Assembly: GCF_016599715.1 (NCBI RefSeq)
Contig: NZ_CP067019.1
Coordinates: forward strand, 2,914,001 to 2,978,000
Source of the DNA: Acinetobacter sp. CS-2
GTDB taxonomy: Bacteria > Pseudomonadota > Gammaproteobacteria > Pseudomonadales > Moraxellaceae
DNA length: 64,000 nucleotides
Direction: 5' to 3'
A program made the translations under genes and the position numbers. The notes beneath the pieces are model-generated. The model was given only the letters and a program-made list of their open reading frames with translations, was not told where the DNA came from and did not search any database. Shown one piece after another: positions 1-11,603 of this stretch (position 1 is the first letter of the stretch; each line of letters begins with the position of its first letter).

Positions 1-286
1 TAGGAGTGTATTGAATTACAATTGCGCCAGTAGTTTCGTTAGGTGTAATAGATGTTACATTCTCAGTTGAAGCAGTGGTTGGGACACCCAATATTAAACT
101 AGAAGCACCTGCAGCAGCATTTTCAGCAATGACTGTTTTATAAGACGACGCAAGGTTTAAACCTTCAGTCACTTTAGAACGAACGATATAATCTTGATAA
201 GCTGGAATCGCAATTGCAGCCAAAATACCGATAATCGCGACTACGATCATTAATTCAATAAGAGTAAAACCCTTTTGTGCATTCAT
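1..286 (-). CDS. pilA: Major type IV pilin PilA (3' end outside window)
   Basis: N-terminal part of a class IVa prepilin. A six-residue leader (MNAQKG) is followed by the prepilin-peptidase site G|F and the hydrophobic helix [20 protein letters not shown], the assembly signal of the family. The pilin would be cleaved and N-methylated by PilD and polymerised at the inner membrane by the PilBCMNOPQ machine, part of which lies at 14-21 kb. Start: ATG at 284-286 with a GGAGA ribosome site about six bases upstream. Only about 95 codons are present; the C-terminal half lies left of position 1. The gene is odd because an ISAba1-like element begins 33 bases upstream of the ATG and separates it from a sigma-54-like promoter at 1535-1550. 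Family identity is certain. Calling it the main pilin rather than a minor one is inference from the leader and promoter. Confidence 0.9.
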   Translation of the reverse strand, partial: MNAQKGFTLIELMIVVAIIGILAAIAIPAYQDYIVRSKVTEGLNLASSYKTVIAENAAAGASSLILGVPTTASTENVTSITPNETTGAIVIQYTP

Positions 287-336
287 AACATTCTCCACAA
301 ATGTTTTGTTAATTTTTTCTCTGTACACGACAAATT

Positions 337-873
337 TCATAGGATCCTTGTCCTATCAGGCTTTTTCTTTCTTAAAATTGCTAGCACTTTCTTAAATTCT
401 TCTTTTTTTCCAAAACCAATCAAACGTAGAATAGCCATTTGAACATAGTCCAAACCGTAGCGAAATAAACTTACTGAAAGTCGTCCATGCTTCTTTATTT
501 TTATCGCTTTTTTCCGATCATGTTGCCATTCACCTGTTAAATAGCACCAACAGAAACCGATAGCTAGCACTGCTATCAATTTCTTGACTCGTCTAGGGTC
601 TGTTAAACGAGTATTTTCAAGATTGAATCCACGTCCTTTGAGACAACTAAATAACGTTTCGATTTCCCAGCGTAATGCATAATCACGAATAGCAGAAGCA
701 TTAAACATAGGAGAAACAACAAGTAAAAGCTCTCCATCTTCTAATCGTAGCGCACTAATATACAGTTTCACTCGACCAACCCAAATACGTCGTTTACGAC
801 ATTCAGTTTGACCAACTTGAAGATGACGAAATAAATCACTAATTTTATGATTCTTGGCTAAGTGATTGGTCAC
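337..873 (-). CDS. IS4-family transposase, C-terminal frame (OrfB)
   Basis: Second transposase frame of the ISAba1-like element, 178 residues counted from its own ATG, which overlaps the end of OrfA by four bases. It holds the IS4 signature Y(2)R(3)E(6)K, seen as [15 protein letters not shown] (about residues 66-80), including the third catalytic acidic residue. It lacks the two aspartates, so it can only be catalytic when fused to OrfA by frameshifting at the A7 run near 880-890. The stop codon lies 18 bases inside the element's end, directly before pilA, so transposase transcription could run into pilA. Confidence 0.87.
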   Translation of the reverse strand: MTNHLAKNHKISDLFRHLQVGQTECRKRRIWVGRVKLYISALRLEDGELLLVVSPMFNASAIRDYALRWEIETLFSCLKGRGFNLENTRLTDPRRVKKLIAVLAIGFCWCYLTGEWQHDRKKAIKIKKHGRLSVSLFRYGLDYVQMAILRLIGFGKKEEFKKVLAILRKKKPDRTRIL

Positions 874-1430
874 AATAAAGTTTTTTTAACACGTATACAG
901 AAGTTAATGTCATTTTCAATTAACCATGTAAACCATTTCTCACCGATAAATTCTCTGTCTGCAAACACATTCACAATACGATCTTTACCAAAAATGGAGA
1001 TAAAGCGTTGAATCAAAGCAATACGCTCTTTTGTATCTGAATTTCCACGTTTATTGAGCAATGTCCAAACAATAGGTATCGCTATTCCACGATAGACGAT
1101 GGCTAACATCAAGATATTGATATCTCGTTTTCCCCATTTCCAATTAGTTCTATCCAAAGTTAATTGGACTTTATCGAATGAAAATATATTGAAAATTAAC
1201 TGAGAAATTTGACGATAATCGAAATACTGATCTGCAAAGAAGCGTTGTATACGTCGATAAAATGATTGTGGTAAGCACTTGATGGGTAAGGCTTTAGATG
1301 CAGAAGAAAGATTACATGTCTGTTTTACAATTAATGCAAGCATAATCAGTGTAAAACATTTTGCATGTGACTTGTTCCACTTTAGATATTTGTTTAAGAT
1401 GAGATGTAACTCATTGAAATGTGTCATCAT
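870..1430 (-). CDS. IS4-family transposase, N-terminal frame (OrfA)
   Basis: First of two overlapping transposase frames of the ISAba1-like element, 186 residues. It carries the first two catalytic aspartates of the DDE domain, in the contexts LDRTNWKWG (residues about 92-100) and VFADREFIGEKW (about 155-166). The frame ends in VKKTLL at a run of seven A followed by C (minus strand). A -1 shift at this run would read on in the 337-873 frame as [11 protein letters not shown], joining both halves into one protein of about 360 residues. That layout is known for ISAba1; shifting by the ribosome or by polymerase slippage is my inference from the A7 tract. Confidence 0.88.
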   Translation of the reverse strand: MMTHFNELHLILNKYLKWNKSHAKCFTLIMLALIVKQTCNLSSASKALPIKCLPQSFYRRIQRFFADQYFDYRQISQLIFNIFSFDKVQLTLDRTNWKWGKRDINILMLAIVYRGIAIPIVWTLLNKRGNSDTKERIALIQRFISIFGKDRIVNVFADREFIGEKWFTWLIENDINFCIRVKKTLL

Positions 1431-1534
1431 ATTCGTCGTCAGAAAACAAGTATTATGCCATTATTTCAATGAGTTATCTTTTTTTGTCGTGTACAAAGTA
1501 ATTTTTTATAAGCTTTGTAAGCTAATTTATAGTT

Positions 1535-1550
1535 AGCACTAATTGTGCCA
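1535..1550 (-). promoter_or_regulatory. Sigma-54-type promoter, probably the pilA promoter, now detached
   Basis: Read on the minus strand the site is TGGCACAATTAGTGCT. It matches the RpoN consensus TGGCAC-N5-TTGCW with one mismatch; the GG (-24) and GC (-12) pairs have the correct 10-bp gap. If the 1180-bp element and one duplication copy are removed, transcription starting about 12 bases downstream would give a leader of about 50 nt before the pilA ATG. That fits PilS/PilR-controlled, sigma-54-dependent pilin genes of related bacteria. As it stands, the site is about 1.25 kb from the gene. Confidence 0.65.
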
Positions 1551-1632
1551 AGACTGATTATAATAAAATTAACAGAAAAAACAGCACTTTGTGAAAATAA
1601 AATTGTTACAACGTAGTTTTAATGTTTTTTTT

Positions 1633-1659
1633 AGTAAAAAAGTGACACTTTGTGTCACT
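1633..1659 (-). terminator. Intrinsic terminator of the lemA-TPM operon
   Basis: Perfect 8-bp stem AGTGACAC/GTGTCACT with a 3-base loop (1641-1659), followed on the minus strand by TTTTT and more T after ACTAAA. It lies just downstream of the stop codon at 1674. Confidence 0.8.
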
Positions 1660-1673
1660 AATCCACCTATTTT

Positions 1674-2234
1674 CTAGCCCAAAATAATGGGATTATTCCC
1701 CAATTCATTATTTTGCTCTTGAATAGATTGAGCATAAAATTGATTAAGCACTTCACCGATATTCATCACCCCTGTTATGACAGCCAACTTAAACTGTTCC
1801 TGAGCCAACTGAGCAATCATATTTTTACAGATTTCATCCCAGATTATTTGTTGAGTGGCGGTTTTTAGCCCCCGATCAATTACAATTTCAACTTTTCTTT
1901 CACATAAATTGATGTAAAGAAGTACACCACTATTATATTCCGTATCCCACACCCCAAGTTCAGCAAACAACTGACGAGCACGCATGCGGGTATTTTGAAA
2001 ATAAGCCTGATTTACAGGAAGATGACCTTCTATCACGACCTGGATTTCGCCCACATGATCATGCTCAGCCTCAGCGACCGCCTGAGCGATCGCTGCCTGA
2101 TCCTGTTTGGAAAAGTAGCGTTTGGTTGCAGGCATATATAAAAAATGCTTTAACCAGCGCTTAAAACTGGGTTGATTTACTTCTTCTGTTTTAGGTTGGG
2201 TGACAATCTCTGTCGTATCTGTTGTTGTTACCAT
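1674..2234 (-). CDS. TPM-domain protein, second of a pair
   Basis: 186-residue protein of the TPM (TLP18.3/Psb32/MOLO-1) fold, residues about 45-165, with the family's typical GEIQVVIEG and GVLLYINLCERKVEIVIDRGL strands. Unlike its upstream neighbour it has no signal peptide and no glycine-rich tail, so it is probably cytoplasmic or membrane-associated. The ATG overlaps the end of the 2228-3280 gene by seven bases, which implies translational coupling. LemA plus one or two TPM proteins is a common gene set in Gram-negative bacteria with no settled function; envelope roles are suspected. The operon ends at a strong terminator. Confidence 0.8.
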   Translation of the reverse strand: MVTTTDTTEIVTQPKTEEVNQPSFKRWLKHFLYMPATKRYFSKQDQAAIAQAVAEAEHDHVGEIQVVIEGHLPVNQAYFQNTRMRARQLFAELGVWDTEYNSGVLLYINLCERKVEIVIDRGLKTATQQIIWDEICKNMIAQLAQEQFKLAVITGVMNIGEVLNQFYAQSIQEQNNELGNNPIILG

Positions 2235-3280
2235 GATCCTGATGCTCCTCCTCCACCAAAGCCGCCACCGCCGCCACTAAACCCACCGCCACCGAAACCG
2301 CCTCCTCCTCTGCCCCCTCCACGACCGGCAGATGAAAGTACAAGCTGAAAAATGGTTTGTGCAATTGCAGTGATGAGTAAAAAGAAGATACCTACTCCAA
2401 TCAATAAACTGGTAATTAAGCCAGCCCCATTGACCAGTCCAGCCACCGTACCTGCGACAGCTGCTGTAGAAGCACTTAAAGGTTTACCGACAATAAATGA
2501 ACCAATAATCCCTGCAATTAAAATAAATAAGGCGGTACTCAAGGTTTTCTGTTTTGCTTGCTGTTCATGCAAGGCTTTTTCTTGCCGTTCTTTCAACTCC
2601 TGGGCTGCATTTGCTGCAACTTCAGGGTCCATATTTAAGATCCGTTCAATCTCTGCAAGTCCAGCATCAATGCCTTGGGCATATTGGGCCTGTTTAAAAT
2701 AAGGGGTGATTTGATTACGAATAATTTGGCTTACTACAATATCAGGCAGCACGCCTTCCAGACCATAGCCAGTTAAAATCTGGATACGCTGGTCATTCAC
2801 CGCAATCGCCATGAGCAGACCATTATCCTGTTTTGCAGAGCCAAGTTGCCATTTTTCAGCCACCCGCATGGCAAAATCAAAAATATCTTCCTGACCTGTG
2901 GTCGGGACAATCACTACACCAATTTGCGCCTTACCCTGTTCATGCAGCTTGAAAATCCGTTGGCTGATCTCCTGCTTTTCACCCGCACTAAGTAAATTGG
3001 CCTGATCCACAACCGGCTCATTTAAAGTCGGCAGTCCACGGATAGACTCGCCTTCTGCCATATCATTGGCAATTTGCGGCTGTTTTACTTCTGGCTGTGC
3101 TGACGGCTGTTGCTGGGTTTGTTGTTGCTCCTGAATGATCTTCCCTGCAATGACGGCATCTTCATTCTCCGTGGCTGCTGCCTCTGCACTTAAAGCGAAT
3201 GAACTGGACAATATTGCACACCACAAAACCAGCAGTTGCAAAACAATCGCAAGAGAGCTTTTCTTTTCTGGAGCAGACAT
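2228..3280 (-). CDS. TPM-domain membrane protein with glycine-rich tail (YgcG type)
   Basis: 350 residues. Residues 1-35 form a signal peptide ending in SAEAAA. The TPM domain spans about 82-210 (GVVIVPTTGQEDIFDFAMRVAEKW; NGLLMAIAVNDQRIQILTGYGLEG). Two hydrophobic segments lie near 248-310. The C-terminal 30 residues are almost only Gly, Ser and Phe repeats, as in E. coli YgcG. The TPM domain faces the periplasm by prediction. Start: ATG at 3278-3280 with AAAGGA upstream. It lies 30 bases after lemA and overlaps the following TPM gene, so the three form one operon. The glycine-rich end may vary in length between strains. Confidence 0.85.
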   Translation of the reverse strand: MSAPEKKSSLAIVLQLLVLWCAILSSSFALSAEAAATENEDAVIAGKIIQEQQQTQQQPSAQPEVKQPQIANDMAEGESIRGLPTLNEPVVDQANLLSAGEKQEISQRIFKLHEQGKAQIGVVIVPTTGQEDIFDFAMRVAEKWQLGSAKQDNGLLMAIAVNDQRIQILTGYGLEGVLPDIVVSQIIRNQITPYFKQAQYAQGIDAGLAEIERILNMDPEVAANAAQELKERQEKALHEQQAKQKTLSTALFILIAGIIGSFIVGKPLSASTAAVAGTVAGLVNGAGLITSLLIGVGIFFLLITAIAQTIFQLVLSSAGRGGGRGGGGFGGGGFSGGGGGFGGGGASGSW

Positions 3281-3310
3281 AAGCGCATCCTTTTCTATAT
3301 AGCCACTCGA

Positions 3311-3901
3311 TTAATCAAATGTCACCTTCGGCGCTGTTTGTGCACCCTGTTCAGCACTGAAATTCGGTTTTGGATTCATGCCAATCACTTTAGCCGTCAT
3401 GACTTGCGGGAACTGGCGTGAATAGGCATTGAAGTCTTGAACTGAGGCAATATAACGGTTACGTGCCACTGCAATGCGGTTTTCAGTCCCTTCCAACTGT
3501 ACTTGTAAATCACGGAACTGCTCATTCGCCTTCAAGTCCGGATAATTTTCAGATACCGCAATTAAACGCGACAATGCACTAGTCATCTGTGCCTGTGCTT
3601 CCTGATATTTCTGGAATAAAGCCGGATCTTCCAGCACTTGTTTATCCACTTTTAGCCCTGCAACATTGGCACGTGCCTGAGTGACTTCTGTTAAGACCTG
3701 TTCTTCATGTTTGGCATAACCTTTTACCACATTCACCAGATTGGGTACCAAATCTGCACGACGTTGATACTGGTTCTGCACTTCAGCCCAGGAAGCCGTT
3801 ACCGCCTCATCCTTCACCTGTAAAGTATTATAGCCACAGCCGGTTAAGCTTAGCGTGCTTGCCAGCACCACTGTCACTGCGGTTTTTCTGATAAAATTCA
3901 T
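3311..3901 (-). CDS. lemA: LemA family lipoprotein
   Basis: 196 residues. An N-terminal lipoprotein signal ends in the lipobox LTGC (Cys22), so the protein should be lipid-anchored. The LemA domain follows with the hallmark segment NQYQRRADLVPNLVNVVKGY (about residues 43-62) and long helices to about residue 170. The function of the family is not settled; in bacteria the gene is regularly next to TPM-domain genes, as here. Start ATG at 3899-3901 has a GAGGAA ribosome site. First gene of a three-gene operon. Confidence 0.93.
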   Translation of the reverse strand: MNFIRKTAVTVVLASTLSLTGCGYNTLQVKDEAVTASWAEVQNQYQRRADLVPNLVNVVKGYAKHEEQVLTEVTQARANVAGLKVDKQVLEDPALFQKYQEAQAQMTSALSRLIAVSENYPDLKANEQFRDLQVQLEGTENRIAVARNRYIASVQDFNAYSRQFPQVMTAKVIGMNPKPNFSAEQGAQTAPKVTFD

Positions 3902-4021
3902 TGTGCTATTCCTCTATTATTTATTTGTATTTGTTTAAATATTTTTATTGTAAACATATTTGGCTGTAGTTTTGTTTAATTTATTTATTCAAGATAAATT
4001 TCAATTTTTCTTGAATAAAAT

Positions 4022-4048
4022 AAAAAAAGCCCGATCATGCGTCGGGCT
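4022..4048 (-). terminator. Intrinsic terminator after the PF10118 hydrolase gene
   Basis: Stem AGCCCGA/TCGGGCT (4028-4048) followed on the minus strand by a run of seven T. It lies 20 bases past the stop codon at 4068. Confidence 0.85.
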
Positions 4049-4067
4049 GAATCAGGCATCATTTCAA

Positions 4068-4952
4068 TCAGCTATAAGCACCTGTTGATCGCTCCTTTTG
4101 AAATTCCGGATGGAGATATTCAGTCGCCAATCGCTGCTTCCACATATTGACGATCTCGCTATAGTCAATTTCAGAAGGATGAAAATCGGCTTTAAAATAG
4201 GATAGATATTCAGGCAATAACTGGACAAACATTTTCCCGATTAAATAAATTCCCAAAAAATTACCCGTGACTTTAGGCAAACTTTTCTTCTTATCCTGCC
4301 AAAACAACCGCGTGGCCGAATAGAAAGTCAAGCTGGCAAAGCCTGTGGTCACACTGCGCATAATCATACGTCGCACTTTATCATCGCCATACACATGCTG
4401 ATAAACATCAAAGGCGACAGCACGATGTTCAATTTCTTCAATGGCATGCCAGACCCAGAGTTTGACGGTATTTTCATCTGAACTTGCCAGAATTTCAGGA
4501 TGTCGCAAAATATATCCGCCCAGCAAAGCGGTAAAATGCTCAAAGGCACAGGTAATTGCCAGCTGGATTTTAGGATGCATCCCTTTGATATAACTATCTT
4601 TACGTGTAAGCCAAGCCTGAAAACGATCCAGATTATAATCATCCCGACGCCAGGCATCATTAAACGCTGTATGCGCTTTGGAATGCATGGCCTCCTGTCC
4701 AATAAAGGCAGCGATTTGGGCTTGAAGTTTTTCATCTTTTACGCGATCGCGGACATTACGCACGCTATGCACAAAAAACTGCTCCCCGATGGGAAATGTA
4801 GAAGATAACGCTGTCAGCAAATGTGACATGATGGGAGAATTGGCAAAATAATACCTGCGAATGGCTTGCGGATTAAATTGCGGTTTACACACTGTAATCC
4901 CGACAGCCTTTGGACGATTTTGATATGATTTTTCTGCCGTCACTTGAGTCAT
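4068..4952 (-). CDS. Metal-dependent hydrolase family protein (PF10118)
   Basis: About 294 residues from the ATG at 4950-4952, which has a well placed GAAGAGA ribosome site. A longer GTG start at 4982 has no such site. The protein matches the predicted metal-dependent hydrolase family PF10118: helical, with the acidic/histidine clusters FIGQEAMHSKAHTAFN and HAIEEIEHRAVAFDVY, which resemble di-iron helical-bundle ligands, and CAFEHFTALLGGY between them. A C-terminal amphipathic region may touch the membrane. The substrate is unknown. The gene stands alone, with terminators on both sides. Confidence 0.8.
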   Translation of the reverse strand: MTQVTAEKSYQNRPKAVGITVCKPQFNPQAIRRYYFANSPIMSHLLTALSSTFPIGEQFFVHSVRNVRDRVKDEKLQAQIAAFIGQEAMHSKAHTAFNDAWRRDDYNLDRFQAWLTRKDSYIKGMHPKIQLAITCAFEHFTALLGGYILRHPEILASSDENTVKLWVWHAIEEIEHRAVAFDVYQHVYGDDKVRRMIMRSVTTGFASLTFYSATRLFWQDKKKSLPKVTGNFLGIYLIGKMFVQLLPEYLSYFKADFHPSEIDYSEIVNMWKQRLATEYLHPEFQKERSTGAYS

Positions 4953-5134
4953 CTGAATATCTCTTCGCTGAAATACAGACACTCAGTATGTGCAGGAATT
5001 GCTGCTTCATATATGGCATAAATGCTTGGCTCATTTGCAAAATCAGCCATTTTTCCAGCTCATTTACCCTTAAAATCCTTTATTTATCAGCAAGTACACA
5101 AAACTTATCATTTCAGGCAATACGTCATGACAAT

Positions 5135-5160
5135 AAAAAACCCACCTAAGCGGGTTTTTT
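5135..5160 (-). terminator. Intrinsic terminator downstream of gltD
   Basis: Stem AAAAAACCC/GGGTTTTTT around CACCTAAGC, 20 bases after the gltD stop codon. The symmetric A and T flanks would let it work in both directions. Confidence 0.85.
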
Positions 5161-5179
5161 ATCAATGTTTAATGAGAGA

Positions 5180-6631
<1,452 letters not shown>

Positions 6632-6674
6632 TTATTAGCTGCTACACCTGCCTATATATCTGCAAGTAGTGGAA

Positions 6675-9600
6675 TTATTGTGGATCAGCTTTGGTTGTTT
6701 TCAAAAGCGTTTGCAAATTAGCAGCTTTTGGTTTTACAAGCCAGAATTTACGGCTGTAATAATCAAACTCATTGCGGATCTTGTACGCCCAAGCACTACC
6801 TGTCTCAGCAATATGTTCATCCAGAATGCGAAGCAAGAATTCTTGATGTTCTTCCATCACCTCTGTAGAAATACGGTTGAGTTCAATTAACTCATGGTTG
6901 TAATGGTCAACGAAGTCGTTATCCAAATCAAGTACATAAGCAAAACCACCGGTCATACCTGCACCGAAGTTGTGACCCACTTTACCCAGTACAGTCACAA
7001 TACCGCCAGTCATATATTCACAGCAGTGGTCGCCAGCACCTTCGATCACAGCAAACGCACCTGAGTTACGTACTGCGAAACGTTCACCCGCTGTACCTGC
7101 AGCAAACAGTTTACCGCCAGTCGCGCCATATAAGCAGGTGTTACCAATGATCGCTGTTTCCTGAGTCTGGAACGGTGAACCTTTAGGTGGGAAGATGGAC
7201 ACGCGACCGCCCGCCATACCTTTACCCACATAATCGTTGGCATCACCTTCAAGTTTAATATGTAAACCGCCAGCATTCCATACACCTAAAGACTGACCCG
7301 CAGTACCGGTCAGATTGACTTTAACAGGATGCGCTTCCATGCTGAGGTTGCCATAGCGGCGTGCAATTTCACCAGAGATACGCGCACCGATTGAACGGTC
7401 ACAGTTACCAATCGTGAAGCTATATTCACCGCTGACACCTGCTTCAATCGCTGGCAACATTTCTGCCACCATCTTCTCAGCCAGAACACCTTTGTCAAAT
7501 GGTGCATTGCCTTGAACCTGGCAATATTGCGCCTTGCCTTCCGCTGCAGGATGGGATTCAAGCAATGCACTTAAGTCCAGATGAGCATGTTTTTCAGTTT
7601 CACCCGGCAACATTTCCAGTAAGTCAGTACGGCCAATCAAGTCTTTCAAGCTTGCAACACCTAGCGCTGCCAGCCATTCACGGGTTTCTTCCGCAATGAA
7701 GTGGAAGAAGTTGATCAACATTTCAGGCTCACCAATGTAGTGTTCCTGACGTAAATGATCCTGCTGAGTTGCCACACCGGTCGCACAGTTATTCAGGTGA
7801 CAGATACGCAGGTATTTACAACCAAGCGCGATCATTGGCGTTGAACCGAAGCCGAAGCTTTCCGCACCGAGAATCGCTGCTTTCACCACATCCAGACCTG
7901 TTTTCAAACCACCATCGGTTTGTACACGGACTTTGCCACGCAGATCATTCACACGGAGTGCTTGATGTGCCTCGCTTAGACCCAATTCCCATGGCGAACC
8001 GGCATGGTGAATTGAAGATAATGGAGAAGCTGCTGTACCGCCGTCATAGCCGGAAATGGTAATGAAATCGGCATAAGCTTTTGCAACACCGGCAGCAATG
8101 GTTCCTACACCCGGTTCAGATACCAGTTTCACAGACACCATCGCTTGAGGGTTGACCTGTTTCAAGTCAAAGATCAACTGTGACAAATCTTCAATCGAGT
8201 AGATGTCATGGTGCGGTGGAGGTGAAATCAGGGTTACACCCGGTACAGAGTAACGTAAACGTGCAATCAAGCCATTCACTTTACCACCCGGTAACTGACC
8301 GCCTTCACCCGGTTTTGCACCTTGCGCCACTTTAATTTGCAAGACTTCTGCAGAAGTCAGATAAGCAGGTGTTACACCAAAACGGCCTGAAGCAATCTGT
8401 TTGATTTTCGAGTTACGGATGGTGCCATAACGCGCTGGATCTTCACCGCCCTCACCAGAGTTGGAACGACCACCAATGGTATTCATGGCAATCGCAATCG
8501 CTTCGTGCGCTTCAGGAGACAAGGCACCTAAAGACATCCCAGCAGAGTCGAAACGCGGCAGAATATCTTCTACAGATTCCACTTGATCCAGTGGAATTGA
8601 ATTATCAGTTTTAAGTTTCAACAAGTCACGAATGGTTGCAACCGGACGGTTGTTCACCAATTCAGCATATTCTTTAAAATCAGCATATTCACCTGAACGA
8701 ACCGATTTATGCAAAGCATTGATCACATCCGGGTTAAAGGCATGATATTCCTTATCGAATACGAATTTCAGCATGCCACCCTGATCGATTGGCTCACGCG
8801 ATTTCCACGCAGTATCAGCCAGTTTTTTCAGGTCATTTTCAAGGTCAGCAAAGGTTGCACCCTTAATACGGCTTGGTACACCTGTGAAGCATTTATTAAC
8901 CACTTCTTCAGATAGACCAACGGCTTCAAATAACTGACCACCACGGTAAGAGGCAACAGTCGAAATACCCATTTTAGACAGGACTTTCAACAATCCTTTC
9001 TCAATCCCTTTACGGAAGTTCGCCTGTGCATGAATCGGGTCACCCAACAATTCACCTTTGGCAATCAGGTCATTGATGACGTCATAAGCCAGGTAAGGGT
9101 AGATTGCAGTTGCACCAAAGCCCAAGATAACTGCAAATTGATGCGGATCACGCGCCAGACCGGTTTCAACGATAATATTGGCATCGGTACGCAGGCCGAC
9201 ATTGATCAGGTGGTGATGTACCGCACCTGTTGCCATGAGTGCATTGGCTGGTAAGAAACCTTGACGGATTTTCTTGTCTGAAAGCACCAATAAAGTTTTA
9301 CCATCACGAATGGCTTGAGCAGCCTCTTCACAAATACGTGTGATGGCAGCTTCCAAACCTTCAGTTTCTGCATAGTTCAAATCGATATCAGCAATTTCAT
9401 AACCTGGACGCCCAAGGGTACGAATTTGATGCATTTTGGAATTTGACAGCACAGGACTTGAGACAATCAGACGATCAGCATGCTCAGGGCTTTGCTCGAA
9501 TACATTTTGTTCACGACCAAAACAGGTCTCCAGCGACATCACAATCGATTCACGCAGTGGATCGATTGGTGGGTTGGTCACCTGCGCAAATTGCTGACGG

Positions 9601-11156
9601 AAGTAATCTGATACATGGCGCACCTGGCGAGATAACACCGCCATTGGCGTATCATCACCCATTGAACCCACAGCTTCCTGACCGCTTTCTGCGATTGGAC
9701 GAAGCAACTGGTCACGCTCTTCAAAAGTCACCAGGAACATTTTTTGTGAAGCTTTTAGCTCGTCGCCTTTTAAACCTTGATCACATAAATATTCTTCAAG
9801 TTCTGGACTACCTTGTACACGCACAGAATTTTCACGCAACCATTCACGGTAAGGACGCATTTTTTTCAAATGATTGCTGACATCTTTGGTGTCCAGCATT
9901 TTGCCAGTGAAGGTATCAATCACCAGAATCTGGCCCGGTCCTACACGACCTTTAGAAATCACATCTTCAGGTTCATAGCCCCACACACCAATTTCTGATG
10001 CAAGAGTAATGTAACCATTTTTAGTAATGACCCAACGTGCCGGACGTAAACCATTACGATCCAGCATACAGATAGCATGACGACCATCCTGGATAACTAA
10101 GCCAGCAGGACCATCCCAAGCTTCCATATGCTTAGAGTTGAATTCATAGAATGCACGCAGGTCAGCATCTAAAGTTTCAACATTTTGCCAAGCTGGTGGA
10201 ACCAGCATACGCAATGCACGGAACAAGTCCATGCCACCACCGACAAGAATCTCAAGCATGTTATCCAGACTTGAAGAGTCTGAACCGGTACGGTTCACAA
10301 TCGGATTAAGATCGGTTAAACCTGGCAATAATGGGTTTTCGAATTTTGGTGTACGTGCCATAGCCCAGTTACGGTTTGCGGTAATGGTGTTGATTTCGCC
10401 ATTATGCGCAAGATAACGGAACGGCTGTGCCAGAGGCCAACGCGGTAATGTGTTGGTCGAGAAACGTTGATGGAACACCACAATATGAGATTCCAGGCGT
10501 TCATCTGCTAAATCAGTGTAAAAATCAGCAATCGCTTCAGGCATCATCAAGCCTTTATAGCTAATCACTGTAGAACACAAAGTCGTTACGTAGAATGATG
10601 GATCATTGCTTAACTGCTGTTCTGCACGACGGCGTGCCAAGAACAATTTGCGGTTAAACTCAACCTCAGTCACACCCATCGGGCAATTGACAATAATCTG
10701 TTCGAATGCAGGTAAAGACTGCATTGCAATTTCACCAAGCGCATCATTATTGGTTGGGATAACACGCCAGGCTAAAACTGTAAGGCCTTCAGATTCAATC
10801 TCTTTAGCCAGTACTTGTTTAGAATGTGCAGCAATCGCCGGATCTAGATTTAAAAATACCGTACCGACAGCAAAAATTTCACTTAGAGTGATATCACTGA
10901 GTTTTTTGGCTTCTTCACGGAAGAATTTTTTCGGCATTGCCAAAAGCAGGCCACAACCATCCCCTGTCTTACCATCTGCGGCAATACCACCACGGTGGGT
11001 CATGCAGCTAAGGCTGTGCATAGCGGTTTTAACGAGATCATGGCTTGCATCACCCTGCATATGGGCGATTAAACCGAAACCACAGTTATCTTTAAACTCA
11101 TCCGGTTGGTATAAACCTTGAGCGGGAGCTACAGTATTAGGCGATGGCATGTGCAT
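6675..11156 (-). CDS. gltB: Glutamate synthase (NADPH) large subunit
   Basis: 1493 residues from the ATG at 11154-11156, preferred because AAGAAGGG lies six bases upstream. An open frame continues to 11195 without a ribosome site. Cys25 in DNCGFG is the catalytic nucleophile of the class II glutaminase domain, so the first 24 residues are a propeptide. Then come the central domain, the FMN/synthase domain ([17 protein letters not shown] and GTAASPLSS) with the [3Fe-4S] cysteines in [12 protein letters not shown] (C-x5-C-x4-C), and the C-terminal beta-helix ([11 protein letters not shown] and NFGAGMTGG). It is complete and unbroken. With GltD it completes the GS-GOGAT route of ammonium assimilation. 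Confidence 0.97.
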   Translation of the reverse strand: MHMPSPNTVAPAQGLYQPDEFKDNCGFGLIAHMQGDASHDLVKTAMHSLSCMTHRGGIAADGKTGDGCGLLLAMPKKFFREEAKKLSDITLSEIFAVGTVFLNLDPAIAAHSKQVLAKEIESEGLTVLAWRVIPTNNDALGEIAMQSLPAFEQIIVNCPMGVTEVEFNRKLFLARRRAEQQLSNDPSFYVTTLCSTVISYKGLMMPEAIADFYTDLADERLESHIVVFHQRFSTNTLPRWPLAQPFRYLAHNGEINTITANRNWAMARTPKFENPLLPGLTDLNPIVNRTGSDSSSLDNMLEILVGGGMDLFRALRMLVPPAWQNVETLDADLRAFYEFNSKHMEAWDGPAGLVIQDGRHAICMLDRNGLRPARWVITKNGYITLASEIGVWGYEPEDVISKGRVGPGQILVIDTFTGKMLDTKDVSNHLKKMRPYREWLRENSVRVQGSPELEEYLCDQGLKGDELKASQKMFLVTFEERDQLLRPIAESGQEAVGSMGDDTPMAVLSRQVRHVSDYFRQQFAQVTNPPIDPLRESIVMSLETCFGREQNVFEQSPEHADRLIVSSPVLSNSKMHQIRTLGRPGYEIADIDLNYAETEGLEAAITRICEEAAQAIRDGKTLLVLSDKKIRQGFLPANALMATGAVHHHLINVGLRTDANIIVETGLARDPHQFAVILGFGATAIYPYLAYDVINDLIAKGELLGDPIHAQANFRKGIEKGLLKVLSKMGISTVASYRGGQLFEAVGLSEEVVNKCFTGVPSRIKGATFADLENDLKKLADTAWKSREPIDQGGMLKFVFDKEYHAFNPDVINALHKSVRSGEYADFKEYAELVNNRPVATIRDLLKLKTDNSIPLDQVESVEDILPRFDSAGMSLGALSPEAHEAIAIAMNTIGGRSNSGEGGEDPARYGTIRNSKIKQIASGRFGVTPAYLTSAEVLQIKVAQGAKPGEGGQLPGGKVNGLIARLRYSVPGVTLISPPPHHDIYSIEDLSQLIFDLKQVNPQAMVSVKLVSEPGVGTIAAGVAKAYADFITISGYDGGTAASPLSSIHHAGSPWELGLSEAHQALRVNDLRGKVRVQTDGGLKTGLDVVKAAILGAESFGFGSTPMIALGCKYLRICHLNNCATGVATQQDHLRQEHYIGEPEMLINFFHFIAEETREWLAALGVASLKDLIGRTDLLEMLPGETEKHAHLDLSALLESHPAAEGKAQYCQVQGNAPFDKGVLAEKMVAEMLPAIEAGVSGEYSFTIGNCDRSIGARISGEIARRYGNLSMEAHPVKVNLTGTAGQSLGVWNAGGLHIKLEGDANDYVGKGMAGGRVSIFPPKGSPFQTQETAIIGNTCLYGATGGKLFAAGTAGERFAVRNSGAFAVIEGAGDHCCEYMTGGIVTVLGKVGHNFGAGMTGGFAYVLDLDNDFVDHYNHELIELNRISTEVMEEHQEFLLRILDEHIAETGSAWAYKIRNEFDYYSRKFWLVKPKAANLQTLLKTTKADPQ

Positions 11157-11603
11157 AGCGTACCCTTCTTTCAACATGGCCCATAAAGCGGGCATCTAAC
11201 AATCAAATAACTTCTTTGCGATTTAGTCCAATTCACTCACATCAAGATCAATGTTGAGCAAAACTTCTTCATCCTGTCTAAGATAGTCTGATTTTGATCT
11301 TTGTACATGGATGAATTGCAAAAAATGTTTTGCTTCGTTTACGCACTCTTTTAAAGCAGGTAAATTTGACAATTTCGCACACTCATTGAATCTTTTCGCG
11401 CCAAAACAGGGACATTAACTCAATTCATGCACCAATAAAGCAAAAAATATGCCAATTTAAAAATTAGAGTGCTAAATGTTTTAAATATAGAAATATTAAA
11501 ATTTCATTAACTTTAGATTAATTTTCAAGAAACATATTTCGCACTATATTTGTGCATATAAATAATTTTATAACTCAAATTGCTCTATTTTAGAACTATA
11601 TTT
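11157..11603. other. A+T-rich gltB upstream region
   Basis: About 450 bases between the gltB start and the stop of the SPOR-domain gene. I see no gene, no convincing terminator and no strong -35/-10 pair. It should contain the gltBD promoter (minus strand). A plus-strand TTGACA near 11369 has only a weak partner and no gene to serve. Confidence 0.5.

Larger units (their letters stand above)
319..1498 (-). mobile_element. ISAba1-like insertion sequence (IS4 family), complete
   Basis: The element is 1180 bp, the length I recall for ISAba1. Its ends are near-perfect inverted repeats: CTCTGTACACGACAAA at 319 and, on the other strand, CTTTGTACACGACAAA ending at 1498. A perfect 9-bp target duplication, taatttttt, lies at 310-318 and 1499-1507. 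Two minus-strand frames (870-1430 and 337-873) make up the transposase. A hairpin (ATAGGA/TCCTAT, 339-356) overlaps the transposase stop codon. The sequence near the 319 end is not identical to the ISAba1 I remember, so I call it ISAba1-like. It sits in the 5' leader of pilA, transposase pointing toward pilA, with the transposase-start end facing the lost promoter. Confidence 0.93.

Noticed and set aside
6675-11195. Several plus-strand frames of 60-170 codons opposite gltB
   Set aside because: They lie wholly opposite a complete conserved gene, lack ribosome sites, and their products resemble nothing.
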